Positions 17,920-27,251 of a stretch of 64,000 nt of DNA are shown here, piece by piece (within the stretch, counting starts at the first letter, position 1; each line of letters starts with the position of its first letter). The stretch covers positions 310,001 to 374,000 of the forward strand of contig NZ_JAQFII010000001.1 in assembly GCF_029504575.1 (NCBI RefSeq), in the 5' to 3' direction. Below the pieces are notes generated by a model. That model did not search any database and had not been told where the DNA came from. It saw only the letters and a list, made by a program, of their open reading frames with translations. Both the position numbers and the translations under genes were made by a program. Origin of the DNA: Streptomyces sp. SPB162. GTDB lineage: Bacteria > Actinomycetota > Actinomycetes > Streptomycetales > Streptomycetaceae.

Positions 17920-18959
17920 CGACCACCGTTAACGCCTACGCCGCCCCTTCCGCCAAGGCTCCGCTGGAGCGCACCACCATCCCGCGGCGCGCCGTGCGTG
18001 AGCACGACGTACTGATCGACATCAAGTTCGCCGGCATCTGCCACTCCGACATCCACCAGGCCCGCGACGAGTGGGGCGGGGCGCAGTTCCCGATGGTGCC
18101 GGGCCACGAGATCGCCGGCATCGTCACCGAGGTCGGATCCGGCGTCACCAAGCACGCCGTCGGCGACCGGGTCGGTGTGGGCTGCTTCGTCGACTCCTGC
18201 CGCGAGTGCGAGAACTGCGTCGCCGGTGACGAGCAGTACTGCCTGAACGGCGGCACCGGCACGTACAACGCCACCGGCCGCGATGGCGAGCCCACCTACG
18301 GTGGCTACAGCACGCACGTCGTCGTGGACGAGCACTTCGTCCTGGGCATCCCGGAGGGCCTCGCCCTCGATGTCGCGGCTCCGCTGCTGTGTGCCGGCAT
18401 CACCCTCTACTCGCCGCTGAAGCACTGGAACGCCGGTCCCGGCAAGAAGGTCGCGATCGTCGGCATGGGCGGCCTCGGCCACATGGGCGTCAAGATCGCG
18501 GCGGCCCTGGGCGCCGAGGTCACCGTCTTGAGCCAGAGCCTGCGCAAGCAGGACGACGCCAAGCGGTTCGGCGCCGAGCACTACTACGCGACCAGCGACG
18601 AGGCCACGTTCCAGCAGCTCGCCGGGCACTTCGACCTGATCGTGAACACCGTCTCGGCCAACCTCGACCTGGACGCGTACCTCTCGCTGCTGCGGGTGGA
18701 CGGCACCCTGGTCAACGTCGGCGCGCCCGAGCACCCGGTCTCGCTGAACGTCTTCTCGCTGATCGGGGGCCGGCGCAGCCTGGCCGGCTCGATGATCGGC
18801 GGCGTCCGTGAGACCCAGGAGATGCTGGACTTCTGCGCGGAGCACGAGCTGGGCGCCGAGATCGAGCTGATCTCCGCCGACCAGATCAATGAGGCGTACG
18901 AGCGCGTCGTCGCGAGTGACGTGCGGTACCGCTTCGTCATCGACACGGCCACCATCTGA
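17916..18959 (+). CDS. Zinc-dependent NAD(P) alcohol dehydrogenase (cinnamyl-alcohol-dehydrogenase-like)
   Basis: A 347-residue medium-chain dehydrogenase. The catalytic zinc region is AGICHSDIH with PGHEIAG, the structural zinc ligands form the C-x2-C-x2-C-x7-C cluster near residue 95 ([15 protein letters not shown]), and GMGGLGHMG is the Rossmann glycine motif. This family reduces or oxidises aldehydes and primary alcohols. Start at ATG 17916, overlapping the regulator stop, which indicates translational coupling and probable control by that MmyB-type protein. A strong hairpin at 18988-19025 ends the transcript. Confidence 0.92.
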   Translation: MTTTVNAYAAPSAKAPLERTTIPRRAVREHDVLIDIKFAGICHSDIHQARDEWGGAQFPMVPGHEIAGIVTEVGSGVTKHAVGDRVGVGCFVDSCRECENCVAGDEQYCLNGGTGTYNATGRDGEPTYGGYSTHVVVDEHFVLGIPEGLALDVAAPLLCAGITLYSPLKHWNAGPGKKVAIVGMGGLGHMGVKIAAALGAEVTVLSQSLRKQDDAKRFGAEHYYATSDEATFQQLAGHFDLIVNTVSANLDLDAYLSLLRVDGTLVNVGAPEHPVSLNVFSLIGGRRSLAGSMIGGVRETQEMLDFCAEHELGAEIELISADQINEAYERVVASDVRYRFVIDTATI

Positions 18960-18987
18960 CGGCAGCCCCAGGCCACCAGGCCACCGA

Positions 18988-19025
18988 AAGGCCCTGCCTC
19001 CCGCGGAAGCGGGAGGCAGGGCCTT
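18988..19025. terminator. Bidirectional intrinsic terminator
   Basis: A perfect 17-bp stem with a GGAA loop (arms 18988-19004 and 19009-19025, ending in CCTT) sits between the convergent alcohol dehydrogenase and MFS genes. Confidence 0.85.
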
Positions 19026-19053
19026 CGTCGTCGACGCCCGTCCTGCTGCGGGT

Positions 19054-20361
19054 CTAACGCCGCGCGTACTCGACCTCCTGGACGGCGGCCCGCTGCGGCG
19101 CGGGGACACTGCCGCCCACCACGACGGAGTGCTGCACCGCGCGCGTCCCCCGGCGCGGTACCGCCAGCCCGAGCAGCGCGAGCGCCCCGAGGGCCATCAC
19201 GGCGATGCCGTACTCCCGCGTCGTCGTCAGCAGCCCCCCGCCGTGCACGACCAGGTAGCCGCCGATCACCGCGGGCAGGCCCATGGCCAGGTACGACAGC
19301 ACGTAGATGGTGGACAGCAGCCCAGAGCGCTCGTGCGGCGCGGCCAACGGGACGATGGTGCGGATCGCACCCTGGAAGCCGCCGCCGAAGCCGACGCCCG
19401 CGATGACCGTCCCGGTGAAGAAGGCGGCCGCCGAGTTGTGGTCGACCGCGAGCAGGGTGACGCCGACGCCCACGATGAGGGCCACGGTGCCGAGCAGCAT
19501 CACCCGGCCCGGGGCGGCGTTGCGCAGCAGTAGTACGGACACCGCACCGCTCCCGGCGAGGGCGAACAGCGCCAGGCCGCCGAGCAGCAGGGAGTCGGAG
19601 CCGACCACGCCCCGGACGACCGCCGGCATGACGGAGCCGTACAGCCCGGCCAGTGCCCACACCGCGACCAGCACCGGCGCGGCCACCAGCAGCGGTCCGC
19701 GGGCCGCCTTCGGGACACCGAAGCGGGGGCGCAGCGAGGCCAGCGCGCCCGGCTCGGGCGCGGAGGTCTCCCGCATCAGGGCGACGCCGACGCCCTGCAG
19801 GACGAACACGGCGAGCAGGGCCACGTAGACGAGGTGGGTGGGTGCGGGGAGGAACTGGACCAGCAGGCCGGAGGCCAGGGCCCCGGTGGCGGTGCCGGTC
19901 ATGGGGGCGATCGCGTTGGCGATGGTGCCCTTGGCCTTGTCGAGGTCGAGCATGCCCGCGCCGACCGCGCCGACGGCCGCGCCGGTCGACAGTCCCTGGA
20001 CGATCCGGGCGATCATCAGTTCGGGCACCCCGCCCGCCGTGGTGAGCACGACCATCGCGACGGCCTGCAGCACGAGCGCCGCGAGTAGGACCGGACGGCG
20101 TCCGACGTGGTCCGACAGCGACCCGACGGTGAGCAGCGCGGCGAGCACGGCGAGGGCGTAGATGCCGAAGACCATGGTCGTGGTGATGGGCGAGAAACCC
20201 CACTCGCCCTGGTAGACGGCGTAGAGGGGGGTGGGGGCGCTGGAGGCGGCGAGGAAGGCCACCACGATTGACGCCTGGAGGTAGAAAGCGGCCCCGGGGC
20301 CGAGCCGCCGTTCACGGCGGACGAAGGGGTCGGTCACGGGGAACGTCGGCGGCAAGGACAT
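19054..20361 (-). CDS. MFS transporter, drug-efflux type
   Basis: A 435-residue major facilitator superfamily protein with about twelve membrane helices. The loop GSLSDHVGRRPVLL between helices 2 and 3 is the MFS motif A, and the fourth-helix region has the ARIVQGLSTG motif. It is divergent from a TetR regulator (start 20458), and the 96-bp gap holds two identical 12-bp palindromes, the standard layout of an inducible efflux pump. On its own strand a TTGACA box at 20454-20449 overlaps the regulator's leader, and one operator lies just downstream of it. Substrate unknown; a hydrophobic toxic compound is the usual guess. Confidence 0.88.
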   Translation of the reverse strand: MSLPPTFPVTDPFVRRERRLGPGAAFYLQASIVVAFLAASSAPTPLYAVYQGEWGFSPITTTMVFGIYALAVLAALLTVGSLSDHVGRRPVLLAALVLQAVAMVVLTTAGGVPELMIARIVQGLSTGAAVGAVGAGMLDLDKAKGTIANAIAPMTGTATGALASGLLVQFLPAPTHLVYVALLAVFVLQGVGVALMRETSAPEPGALASLRPRFGVPKAARGPLLVAAPVLVAVWALAGLYGSVMPAVVRGVVGSDSLLLGGLALFALAGSGAVSVLLLRNAAPGRVMLLGTVALIVGVGVTLLAVDHNSAAAFFTGTVIAGVGFGGGFQGAIRTIVPLAAPHERSGLLSTIYVLSYLAMGLPAVIGGYLVVHGGGLLTTTREYGIAVMALGALALLGLAVPRRGTRAVQHSVVVGGSVPAPQRAAVQEVEYARR

Positions 20362-20398
20362 CGCAGGACTTCTTTCGCCTAGCGGGCGCCGGTCCGAT

Positions 20399-20410
20399 CA
20401 GACCGGTCTG
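20399..20410. promoter_or_regulatory. TetR-type operator, copy A
   Basis: CAGACCGGTCTG, a perfect 12-bp palindrome, lies between the MFS pump and its divergent TetR gene. It is followed by TCTA, and that extended 16-bp sequence recurs in inverted orientation in copy B. Confidence 0.8.
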
Positions 20411-20432
20411 TCTAGTTGGCACTTACGGTAGA

Positions 20433-20444
20433 CAGACCGGTCTG
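20433..20444. promoter_or_regulatory. TetR-type operator, copy B
   Basis: A second exact CAGACCGGTCTG, 34 bp from copy A and 13 bp before the tetR start. It lies just downstream of the TTGACA box that reads towards the MFS gene, so repressor binding would block the pump promoter and the regulator's own leader. Confidence 0.8.
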
Positions 20445-20457
20445 GTACTGTCAAGTC

Positions 20458-21102
20458 ATGGCTACGAAAGCGATCGCAGACCCGCCCGCCGCCGCGGGAC
20501 GTCCCACCGCACGTGAGCGTCTGCTGGCCGCCGCCAACGAGCTCTTCTACGAGGAGGGCATCCATGTCGTCGGCATCGACCGGGTGATCGAACGCGCCGG
20601 CGTCGCCAAAGCGACCCTCTACAGCGCGTACGGGAACAAGGACGGGCTGATCAGCGCCTACCTCGCCGGCCGGCACGAGATCCGCCGCCGCCGGGTGACC
20701 GCGGCCGTCGGCCGCCACGAGGCGCCGCGCGAGAAGCTGCTCGCCGTCTTCGACGCGCTCGGCGAGGCGTTCGCGGACCCGAAGTACCGCGGCTGCGCCT
20801 TCCTCAACGCCAGCGCGGAGGTCGGCCCCGACAGCCCCGTCATCCAGGCCACCGACACCTACCGCGGCTGGGTGCGCTCCGTGTTCACCGACCTCTCCCG
20901 CGCCGCCGGCGCGCCCGACCCGGAGCAGCTGGCGAGTCGGCTGGTGCTGCTCTACGACGGTGCGGGCGTGGCCGCCAGGATGGACCGCGACCCCGGCGCC
21001 GCCGCGAAGGCGAAGACGGTCGCCGCTCTGCTCATCGACGCGGCCCTCACCGACGCGGCGCTCACCGACCCGGCGCTCACCGACCCGGCCGCGACGGGCT
21101 GA
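20458..21102 (+). CDS. TetR/AcrR-family regulator of the adjacent MFS pump
   Basis: A 214-residue repressor with the N-terminal TetR helix-turn-helix (VVGIDRVIERAGVAKATLYSAYGNKDGL) and an all-helical ligand domain. ATG 20458 is chosen because the palindromic operators lie directly upstream; a further upstream in-frame start would read through them. The last residues consist of repeats of the pentapeptide ALTD(A/P), encoded by tandem 15-bp units at about 21045-21090, probably a slippage-prone low-complexity tail. The stop codon lies within the first arm of a terminator hairpin. Confidence 0.88.
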   Translation: MATKAIADPPAAAGRPTARERLLAAANELFYEEGIHVVGIDRVIERAGVAKATLYSAYGNKDGLISAYLAGRHEIRRRRVTAAVGRHEAPREKLLAVFDALGEAFADPKYRGCAFLNASAEVGPDSPVIQATDTYRGWVRSVFTDLSRAAGAPDPEQLASRLVLLYDGAGVAARMDRDPGAAAKAKTVAALLIDAALTDAALTDPALTDPAATG

Positions 21103-21136
21103 GGGGCGGACCCCCGGTAGGAGGTCCGCCCCTCAG
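21099..21136. terminator. Bidirectional terminator between tetR and the S1 protease gene
   Basis: A 14-bp perfect stem (arms 21099-21112 and 21123-21136, CTGAGGGGCGGACC and its complement) with a 10-base loop. The tetR stop codon is inside the left arm. It serves two convergent genes. Confidence 0.75.
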
Positions 21137-21153
21137 TCGTCCGCTGGTGAGGG

Positions 21154-22236
21154 TCAGCCGATCTGCGCGCCGTACTGGGTGAGTGCGGCCGTCACCGGCT
21201 GGAAGAACGTCTCCCCGCCGGCGGTGCAGTTGCCGCTGCCGCCGGAGGTCAGGCCCACTGCGGTGTCGCCCGAGAAGAGCGCGCCGCCGCTGTCGCCGGG
21301 CTCCGCGCAGACGTTCGTCTGGATCAGTCCGCTGACCGAACCCTCCTGGTAGTTGACGGTGGCGTCGAGTCCGGTGACGGTGCCGCCGTGCACCTTGGTG
21401 GTACTGCCGCTGCGCTGCACCGTCTGGCCGACCGTGGGGTCGCCGGCCTGGGTGATGGGCTGCGTGCTGCCGTTGTACAGGTCCACCGCGCTCGGGTGGG
21501 CCACGCTCGTGTCGGTGTACTTGACCAGCGCGAAGTCATGGCCGGGGAAGGTGGCGGCCTCGACGTTGCCGATCTCCGGGCCGCCCGACTTTTCCGACCA
21601 GCTCTTGAATGCCACGCCGCAGTGGCCGGCGGTCAGGAAGTACGGCTGACCACCCTTGACCACGTTGAAGCCGAGGGAGCAGCGTGCACCGTCGGCGAAG
21701 ATCGCGTCCCCGCCGGCGACGAACGGGGTGAAGCGACCGTTCGAGCGCCGCAGTTGCGCGGCGCCGCCGAGCGCCGTGACGCTCTTGGTGAGGCTGTCGA
21801 GCCGCGCGCCCTTCACCGTGCTGTCGGCGGTGACCACCACCTGGTTGCTGCGGGGGTCGATGGACCACGCGGTGCCCGGGATGCGGGGCTGGGCGCGCAG
21901 GCTCTGCGCCGAACGGCGCAGTTCGGCCATGGTGTGCGTGACGGTCCGGGGGACCGCGCCCGCGTCCCGCACCTTCTGGTCGGCAGTGGCGTCCAGGACG
22001 TTGACGACGAGCTGCCTGGTCTTCGCGTCGTAGTACGAGCCGGCGGTGCTGTCACCCAGACGGGAGGTGAGGTCGCTCGCGAGCCGGGCCGCGTCGGTGG
22101 GGGCGAGCGCCAGGGGGGAGGGCGTGGTCGGCTGGGCGGCGTTGGCGTGGGGAAGGAGAAAACCCGCGGCGACTACTGCGGCGGCGCTCGACCCGGCGAT
22201 CGCGATACGACGCCTGGATATCCGACGGTGCTTCAA
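21154..22236 (-). CDS. Secreted S1-family serine protease (streptogrisin / alpha-lytic type)
   Basis: A 360-residue preproprotease. It begins at TTG 22236, which has a full AGGAGG seven bases upstream; no ATG is available. The first ~35 residues are a signal peptide with a basic start and an HANAAQ cleavage region. An alpha-lytic-type propeptide follows. The mature chymotrypsin-like domain carries the triad: His in LTAGHCG, Asp in HDFALV and Ser in GDSGGAL. Disulphide cysteines flank His and Ser. It should be exported by Sec, autoprocessed, and degrade external protein. Confidence 0.93.
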   Translation of the reverse strand: MKHRRISRRRIAIAGSSAAAVVAAGFLLPHANAAQPTTPSPLALAPTDAARLASDLTSRLGDSTAGSYYDAKTRQLVVNVLDATADQKVRDAGAVPRTVTHTMAELRRSAQSLRAQPRIPGTAWSIDPRSNQVVVTADSTVKGARLDSLTKSVTALGGAAQLRRSNGRFTPFVAGGDAIFADGARCSLGFNVVKGGQPYFLTAGHCGVAFKSWSEKSGGPEIGNVEAATFPGHDFALVKYTDTSVAHPSAVDLYNGSTQPITQAGDPTVGQTVQRSGSTTKVHGGTVTGLDATVNYQEGSVSGLIQTNVCAEPGDSGGALFSGDTAVGLTSGGSGNCTAGGETFFQPVTAALTQYGAQIG

Positions 22237-22748
22237 CTCAGTGCCTCCTGTGGGGGGTGGGCCCGCAGCCAGCAGCGGGCCCGCAGGATGTGCGGTCACG
22301 AACGGGCGGAACCGCAGGAATCGCTCGTCCGTGCCCGTTGGTGCGGCCGAGTATCCCGACAGCGGCCGGAATTCTGCAAGGTCATGATCAAGCCCTGCCT
22401 CCACATCTGTGAACAGGGCGAAGATACCTCGCAACCCGCCCATCGGCAGTGCGGATCAGGGGCTGCCGGAGCGCGGTGCGACGACCCGTTTGCCCGGGGT
22501 GAGGTCTAAACCTGTCCGAGAACCGACGCTCGCATTCCGTTTGTGAAGCCGGATATGTTCCCATACGTCAGGTAATCCCGCCGGGGCCACCGGGATCGCG
22601 CAATGCCGTCAAGTCCGGTCGGATCGCCGCTCGTTCGCGTGATCTTCCGGGGCCGGGAGACGGAAGGCACCGGCTCCAGGGCGACGCCGACGGCAGCACG
22701 CTTCGCGCTCCCCGCGCACACCAGGCCCCCAGAGCTATGTTCATCCCC
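22237..22748. other. Intergenic region without a supported gene
   Basis: About 510 bp upstream of the S1 protease (leftward) and before the amidohydrolase pseudogene (rightward). It is somewhat less GC-rich than its surroundings, as expected for promoters. I see no convincing coding frame, RNA or strong hairpin in it. Confidence 0.5.
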
Positions 22749-23665
22749 ATGGATCACTTCAACGAGTTATCCCGTCGAGGATTTGTCAGGGCCGGAGTGG
22801 GCGGTCTGGGTGTAGCCGCGCTGTCGCTCCCCGCGGGGAACGCCCTCGCCTCCCCGCCGCACGGTCCCACCACCGACCGGCCCCGGACACCACCCGGACC
22901 CTCCGATTCACCGCGGGCACCAACGCCTCGGTGACCGCCTCCCCCGCCGGTGACCGGCTGGTCATCGAGGTCCAGCACCGGCGTCGAGGACTACGACCCG
23001 GCCTGGCACCCGAACGGCGACGACATCCTGTTCGTGCGGGCCGGAAGCAAGGGCGCCCGCACCCTCGCCTCCGTGGACACCCGCGGTGGAGCGGTGACGG
23101 TGGTGCGGACCACGACCACCGGGCTGCTCTCCTCCCCCGCGGTCTCCCGCGACGGCCAAGTGGCCTACGTCCAGGTTGCGGAGACGGTCCCGTTCGCCTA
23201 CGCGCCCGCCTCCGTCCTGATGGTGGACGGCGAGCCCGTCACCGACGGCGAGGACGTCGCCCCGCTGCCGCCGTGCTGGACCGCCGACGGCAAGCTCCTC
23301 TACACCGCCGACGGGCCCTGCGGGCCCTGCACCACGCCGGCGGCCTCAGCCCGGCCCAGGCACTGCGCACCGCGACCGTCGCACCGGCCGAACTCTTCGG
23401 CGTCGGCGACGACCTCGGCACCCTCGAGGCCGGCAAACTCGCCGACCTCACGGTGATCGACGGGAACCCGTTCCAGGACTTCGACGACCTCGTCCGCACG
23501 ACCTGGGTGATGCGCGACGGCATCGTGTACCGGCAGGACGACCTCGTAGCGGAGTACGGCACGACCCTGGCCCAACGCCGCACCACCGACCGGACCGACC
23601 GGCTCGACGTCAGCCGCCGACTGCGCCGCGAACCGTGCTGCTCACAGCACGCGTTCCCGCTCTGA
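22749..23665 (+). pseudogene. Decayed Tat-exported amidohydrolase with TolB-like repeats
   Basis: Pieces of one large protein survive in different frames. First comes a Tat signal (SRRGFVRAGVGGLGVAAL from ATG 22749). Then, in a second frame, FTAGTNASVTASPAGDRL, the usual start of the TolB-like propeller. Then, in a third frame, propeller repeats (DYDPAWHPNGDDILFV, SSPAVSRDGQVAYVQ). From about 23335, in another frame, comes the very end of an amidohydrolase domain (SPAQALRTATVAPAELFG, LEAGKLADLTVIDGNPF). The family is normally about 1000 residues, so most of the metal-binding barrel has been deleted and at least three frameshifts or junctions are present. No functional product is expected. Confidence 0.85.
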
Positions 23666-23760
23666 CGCGCGGCTCACACCCCTCGCACCCCTCGCACCGC
23701 GGCCCGCGTCCGTCGAACATGGACACGGGCCGCGGCTCCGCAAGGCCAGAACTGCTCCGC

Positions 23761-26700
23761 TCAGCAGACGCCCAGATCCTGCCAAACGCCCCACTGACCA
23801 GTGGTGCCGGGCTCCTCCCCGGTGGTCCACCACTTGGCCCGCCAGTTATGGCCCTTCCAGCTGACCAGGTTCCCGCCGACATAAATGGCGTTCGGGTCCC
23901 AGGTCGTTCCGGTGCAGCCACCGCCTCCACCGGTGACCGTCAGCGAGTAGGTGGTGCTGTGGACGGCGGTGCCGGTACCGGTGACCGTCAGGTTGTAGGT
24001 GCCCGCCGTCACCGACGCTCCGACGGCGACGGTCAGGGTCGCGGACGACCCGGACTGCACGGAGGACGGGGAGAACGAGACGCTCACGCCGGCCGGAGCC
24101 CCGGAGGCCGACAGGTTGACGGTCTGGGCGCTGCCGCCGGTGGTGGCGGTGGCGACCGTCGCGGTGGTGGTGCCGCCGGGAGCGGCGCTGCCGGAGACGG
24201 GGCTGACCGCGACCGAGAAGTCGTCGGTCGGCGCCGTGGTGCCGACCGCGGTCTTCCACAGCGTGTAGGCGACACCGTCGGCGCTGCGGTCCAGCGCCGT
24301 CGCGTTGATGTTGCCGGTGGTGTCGCAGGACTGGTGGTAGCAGGAGTCGTACGACCGGTTCGCCGTGCCGCCCCACTTGGTGGCCTGGGCGGTCGTCTTG
24401 ACGGCGTCGGCGCCCGCCGCGTACCCGGACGTGGGGATGCCCGCCTGCTGGAAGGAGTAGTCGTCGGACCGCCCCTGACCCTCGACGTTCTCCTCGGGAC
24501 GCAGGTTCAGCGAGTCCCAGTACTCCTTCATCGGGGCTGCCGCGGACGTGGTGATGTTGTTGATGAAGTAGCCGGCGTTGGGCGAGCCGACCATGTCGAA
24601 GTTGTAGTACGCCTTGATGGCCGCGCGCTGGGCGGAGCCGAGCTGACTCACATAGAACTGCGAGCCCTGCAGGCCCTGTTCCTCGCCGTTCCACCAGGCG
24701 AAGCGGGCGTGCTTGACCATGGTGGGATTCTGCTGGGCCAGGACGAGGGCGTTCTCCAGCAGGGTGGCCGATCCGGAGCCGTTGTCGTTGATGCCGGGTC
24801 CGGCCGACACGCTGTCCAGGTGCGCGCCGAACATGACGACCTGGTCGGTGGGCCCACCGGGCCAGTCGGCGATCAGGTTGTTGCCGCGGTTGGTGCAGCT
24901 GGAGCAGGACTGCTCGGTGACGCTGTAGCCGGCCGCCTGCAGCTTGCCCTTCACGTAGGCCAGCGACGCCGTGTAGCCGCCGCTGCCGGCCTGACGGGTG
25001 CCGCCGTTCTGCTGGGCGATCGTGTACAGCTGCGCCAGGTGTGCCTGGACGTTCGCCACGCTGATGTCGGGCGCGGTGCCGCCGGGGTTGGTGCCACCGG
25101 GTGTCACGGTGAGGGTGTACTGGACGGTGTGGCTCTGGGTTCCGCTACCGGTGACGGTGATGACGTAGGAGCCGGCCGCGACCGCCGGCCCGACCGTGAC
25201 CTTCATCGTCGAGGAGGCACCGGACTGCACCGAGGACGGGGTGAACCCGACCGTCACACCGGCCGGGGCACCGGAGGCCGTCAGGTTCACGGTCTGGGCA
25301 CTGCCCGACGTGGTGGCGGTGTTGACCGTGACGTTGGCCGAGGCCCCCTGCTGCACCGACCCGGCGGTGGGGCTCAGCGACATCGAGTAGTCGCCGGTGC
25401 CGCTGGGGGTACACGTCGGCTCGCCGCTCTGCGCCGGGATGGTGATGGCGTCCCAGGCCGCCTTGGTCCTGGTGAACAGGACGCAGCTCGGGTCGAGGTT
25501 CTTGGCGGCGGTGAGTGTGGTGACGCGGTACCGCTTGTAGGTCATGCCGCTGGTCTTGAGCAACATCCCGCCGTAGAAGACCTTGCCGGCCTGCTGGATG
25601 CCGACGCCGGTGACGGTGGAGTTGTTGCAGGTCGGGCTGGTGGGCTTGCCGCCGCCGGGGTTGGAGCCCTCGGCCAGCAGGTAGAACCAGTGGTTCAGCG
25701 GGCCGGCCGCCGCGTGCTCCTCGGTGCTGGGTATCGAGGAGCTGTAGCAGTTGGGGTCGCCGAGCTGGGAGGGGTTGTACATGATGCGGATCGGACCGTT
25801 GCCGGTGAGGTTGATCTTCTCGCCGACGGTGTAGTCGGGGTCGTCGTACGGGGCCGGCTCGTTGGTGTAGGCCTCGGTGAGCGCGCCCATGATGTCGCCG
25901 GTCGCCTCGCCGAGACCCGCCTCGTTGTTGGCGCCGCCGGGGGTGTACTGGTCGATGCCGTGGCCGAACTCGTGGCCCACGACGTCGATCGCGGCGATCC
26001 ACTGGTTGGCCGTGTTGTGGCCGATGGAGACCGAGGAGCCGTCCCAGTAGGCGTTGACGTCGTTGAGGCCGACCTTCACCGGCCAGCTGCCGCCGTTGCC
26101 GTTGTGGCCGTTGCGTCCGAGCCAGTCCCGCAGCATGTCCCACTCGTGCTGTGCGGCCCACATGACGTCGACGCAGCCGGTCTCCTTCGAGGTGGCGCTG
26201 CCGGTGCCCCAGGAGTCGGTGGACTTGGTGAACACGCTGCCGGTGGTGTAGTCGGCGCAGGTCAGGCCGGGTCGCCCGGGGTCGCGCAGCGAGTAGCCGC
26301 CGCCCGAGTTGGTGGTGGCGATGGTCAGTGGGTTCGGCCCGTTCCACTGGCTGTTGCCGCTGCCGGCTCTGACGTCGTCGTAGCTGTCGAGCACCGCTCC
26401 GGTGGTCGCGTTCACGAAGACGTGCAGATGGCTGGGGGCCTTCGCGGTGCGGCCGGTGAGGACCGTCTCCCAGGCCAGTTGGTCGCTGCCGTCCTTGACG
26501 CGCACCACCAGGCGGCGCGAGTCGACCTTGTCCACCGTGGCGAGCGCGCGGCGGGCGGTGGCCTCGGCGGTCGCGGCCGGGACGGTCGCCGTGGTCGGGA
26601 CGTTGATCCGCGTCGAGTCGGCGGACCGGGTGGCCTGCACGCGGCCCCGCCCGTCGGCCAGGACCACCGCGTCGCCGCCGACCACCGGCAGACCGCGGTA

Positions 26701-26970
26701 GGTGCGCTCGTAGGCGACCGAGTACAGGCCGTTGACCCACGGCGTCACCTGACGCCGTTCGTACCTCTCGCCCGGCCCGTTCACCAGCGTGTCGAAGCCG
26801 CTGGCGGCGGCCCGGTCGGCCGCCGTCACCGCCAGCGCCAGCGGTCCGGGGGCGACGGCCGGGGTGGGGGCCGCGGCGGTTGCCGCGACGGCCGGCGGGC
26901 CGCTGGTGGCGACCATCATCCCGGCGAGGACGGCCAGGGTTGTCCCGGCCGTCACGGTTCTGCGTTTCAT
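23761..26970 (-). CDS. Secreted double metalloprotease: M4 (thermolysin-like) fused to M28 aminopeptidase, with chitin-binding module
   Basis: A 1069-residue exported protein. Signal peptide 1-30; FTP/PepSY-type propeptide about 45-200; M4 catalytic domain about 205-520 with HEFGH at 333-337, third zinc ligand Glu355 and catalytic His419; Ig-like repeat 527-623; M28 domain about 632-910 with zinc ligands His717, Asp729, Glu764, Asp792 and His879 and base Glu763; second, highly similar Ig-like repeat 917-1013; Cys-bounded CBM5/12-like module 1018-1069 with a [11 protein letters not shown] core. ATG 26970 has AAGGAG six bases upstream. One chain would combine endopeptidase and aminopeptidase activity and tether both to chitin or a similar surface. 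No interrupting stop or frameshift is seen. Confidence 0.92.
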   Translation of the reverse strand: MKRRTVTAGTTLAVLAGMMVATSGPPAVAATAAAPTPAVAPGPLALAVTAADRAAASGFDTLVNGPGERYERRQVTPWVNGLYSVAYERTYRGLPVVGGDAVVLADGRGRVQATRSADSTRINVPTTATVPAATAEATARRALATVDKVDSRRLVVRVKDGSDQLAWETVLTGRTAKAPSHLHVFVNATTGAVLDSYDDVRAGSGNSQWNGPNPLTIATTNSGGGYSLRDPGRPGLTCADYTTGSVFTKSTDSWGTGSATSKETGCVDVMWAAQHEWDMLRDWLGRNGHNGNGGSWPVKVGLNDVNAYWDGSSVSIGHNTANQWIAAIDVVGHEFGHGIDQYTPGGANNEAGLGEATGDIMGALTEAYTNEPAPYDDPDYTVGEKINLTGNGPIRIMYNPSQLGDPNCYSSSIPSTEEHAAAGPLNHWFYLLAEGSNPGGGKPTSPTCNNSTVTGVGIQQAGKVFYGGMLLKTSGMTYKRYRVTTLTAAKNLDPSCVLFTRTKAAWDAITIPAQSGEPTCTPSGTGDYSMSLSPTAGSVQQGASANVTVNTATTSGSAQTVNLTASGAPAGVTVGFTPSSVQSGASSTMKVTVGPAVAAGSYVITVTGSGTQSHTVQYTLTVTPGGTNPGGTAPDISVANVQAHLAQLYTIAQQNGGTRQAGSGGYTASLAYVKGKLQAAGYSVTEQSCSSCTNRGNNLIADWPGGPTDQVVMFGAHLDSVSAGPGINDNGSGSATLLENALVLAQQNPTMVKHARFAWWNGEEQGLQGSQFYVSQLGSAQRAAIKAYYNFDMVGSPNAGYFINNITTSAAAPMKEYWDSLNLRPEENVEGQGRSDDYSFQQAGIPTSGYAAGADAVKTTAQATKWGGTANRSYDSCYHQSCDTTGNINATALDRSADGVAYTLWKTAVGTTAPTDDFSVAVSPVSGSAAPGGTTTATVATATTGGSAQTVNLSASGAPAGVSVSFSPSSVQSGSSATLTVAVGASVTAGTYNLTVTGTGTAVHSTTYSLTVTGGGGGCTGTTWDPNAIYVGGNLVSWKGHNWRAKWWTTGEEPGTTGQWGVWQDLGVC

Positions 26971-27251
26971 GGGGGGCTCCTTGTTGTGGGGCATGCCTCG
27001 ACCACGAAGTCGCCACTCCACGGCCGGACGATCGGCCCGGGCCGGTGAGGGAGGGGCGGGACTCTCGCGTTGCGAGTGAGCGAGCGAAACGTTCACATCG
27101 CGCCATGTCCTCGTCAATGGACTAGTCCAAGTACGGCAACATCCGGCAACTTCCGTCGGAGCGGAGCGGAGCCGACCGGACGGGAGCGGAGCCGACCGGA
27201 CGGGACCGGAGCGGTGGCGGGACAGGGGGGTGTCGAGGGCCAAGGTGCCGC
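26971..27251. other. Promoter region of the M4-M28 protease
   Basis: About 280 bp with lower GC near the protease gene, then a GC-rich stretch with a 20-bp tandem repeat next to the regulator gene end. No gene seen. Confidence 0.5.
27163..27202. repeat. Two exact tandem copies of a 20-bp unit
   Basis: GGAGCGGAGCCGACCGGACG occurs at 27163-27182 and again at 27183-27202, with a degenerate partial copy after it. It lies between the XRE regulator end and the protease promoter. It could be a replication-slippage product; function unknown. Confidence 0.8.

Noticed and set aside
23635..27048. A 1137-codon open frame antisense to the M4-M28 protease
   Set aside because: Low-complexity Gly/Arg/Val content with no motifs. 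It is the usual GC-driven mirror of the long real gene.
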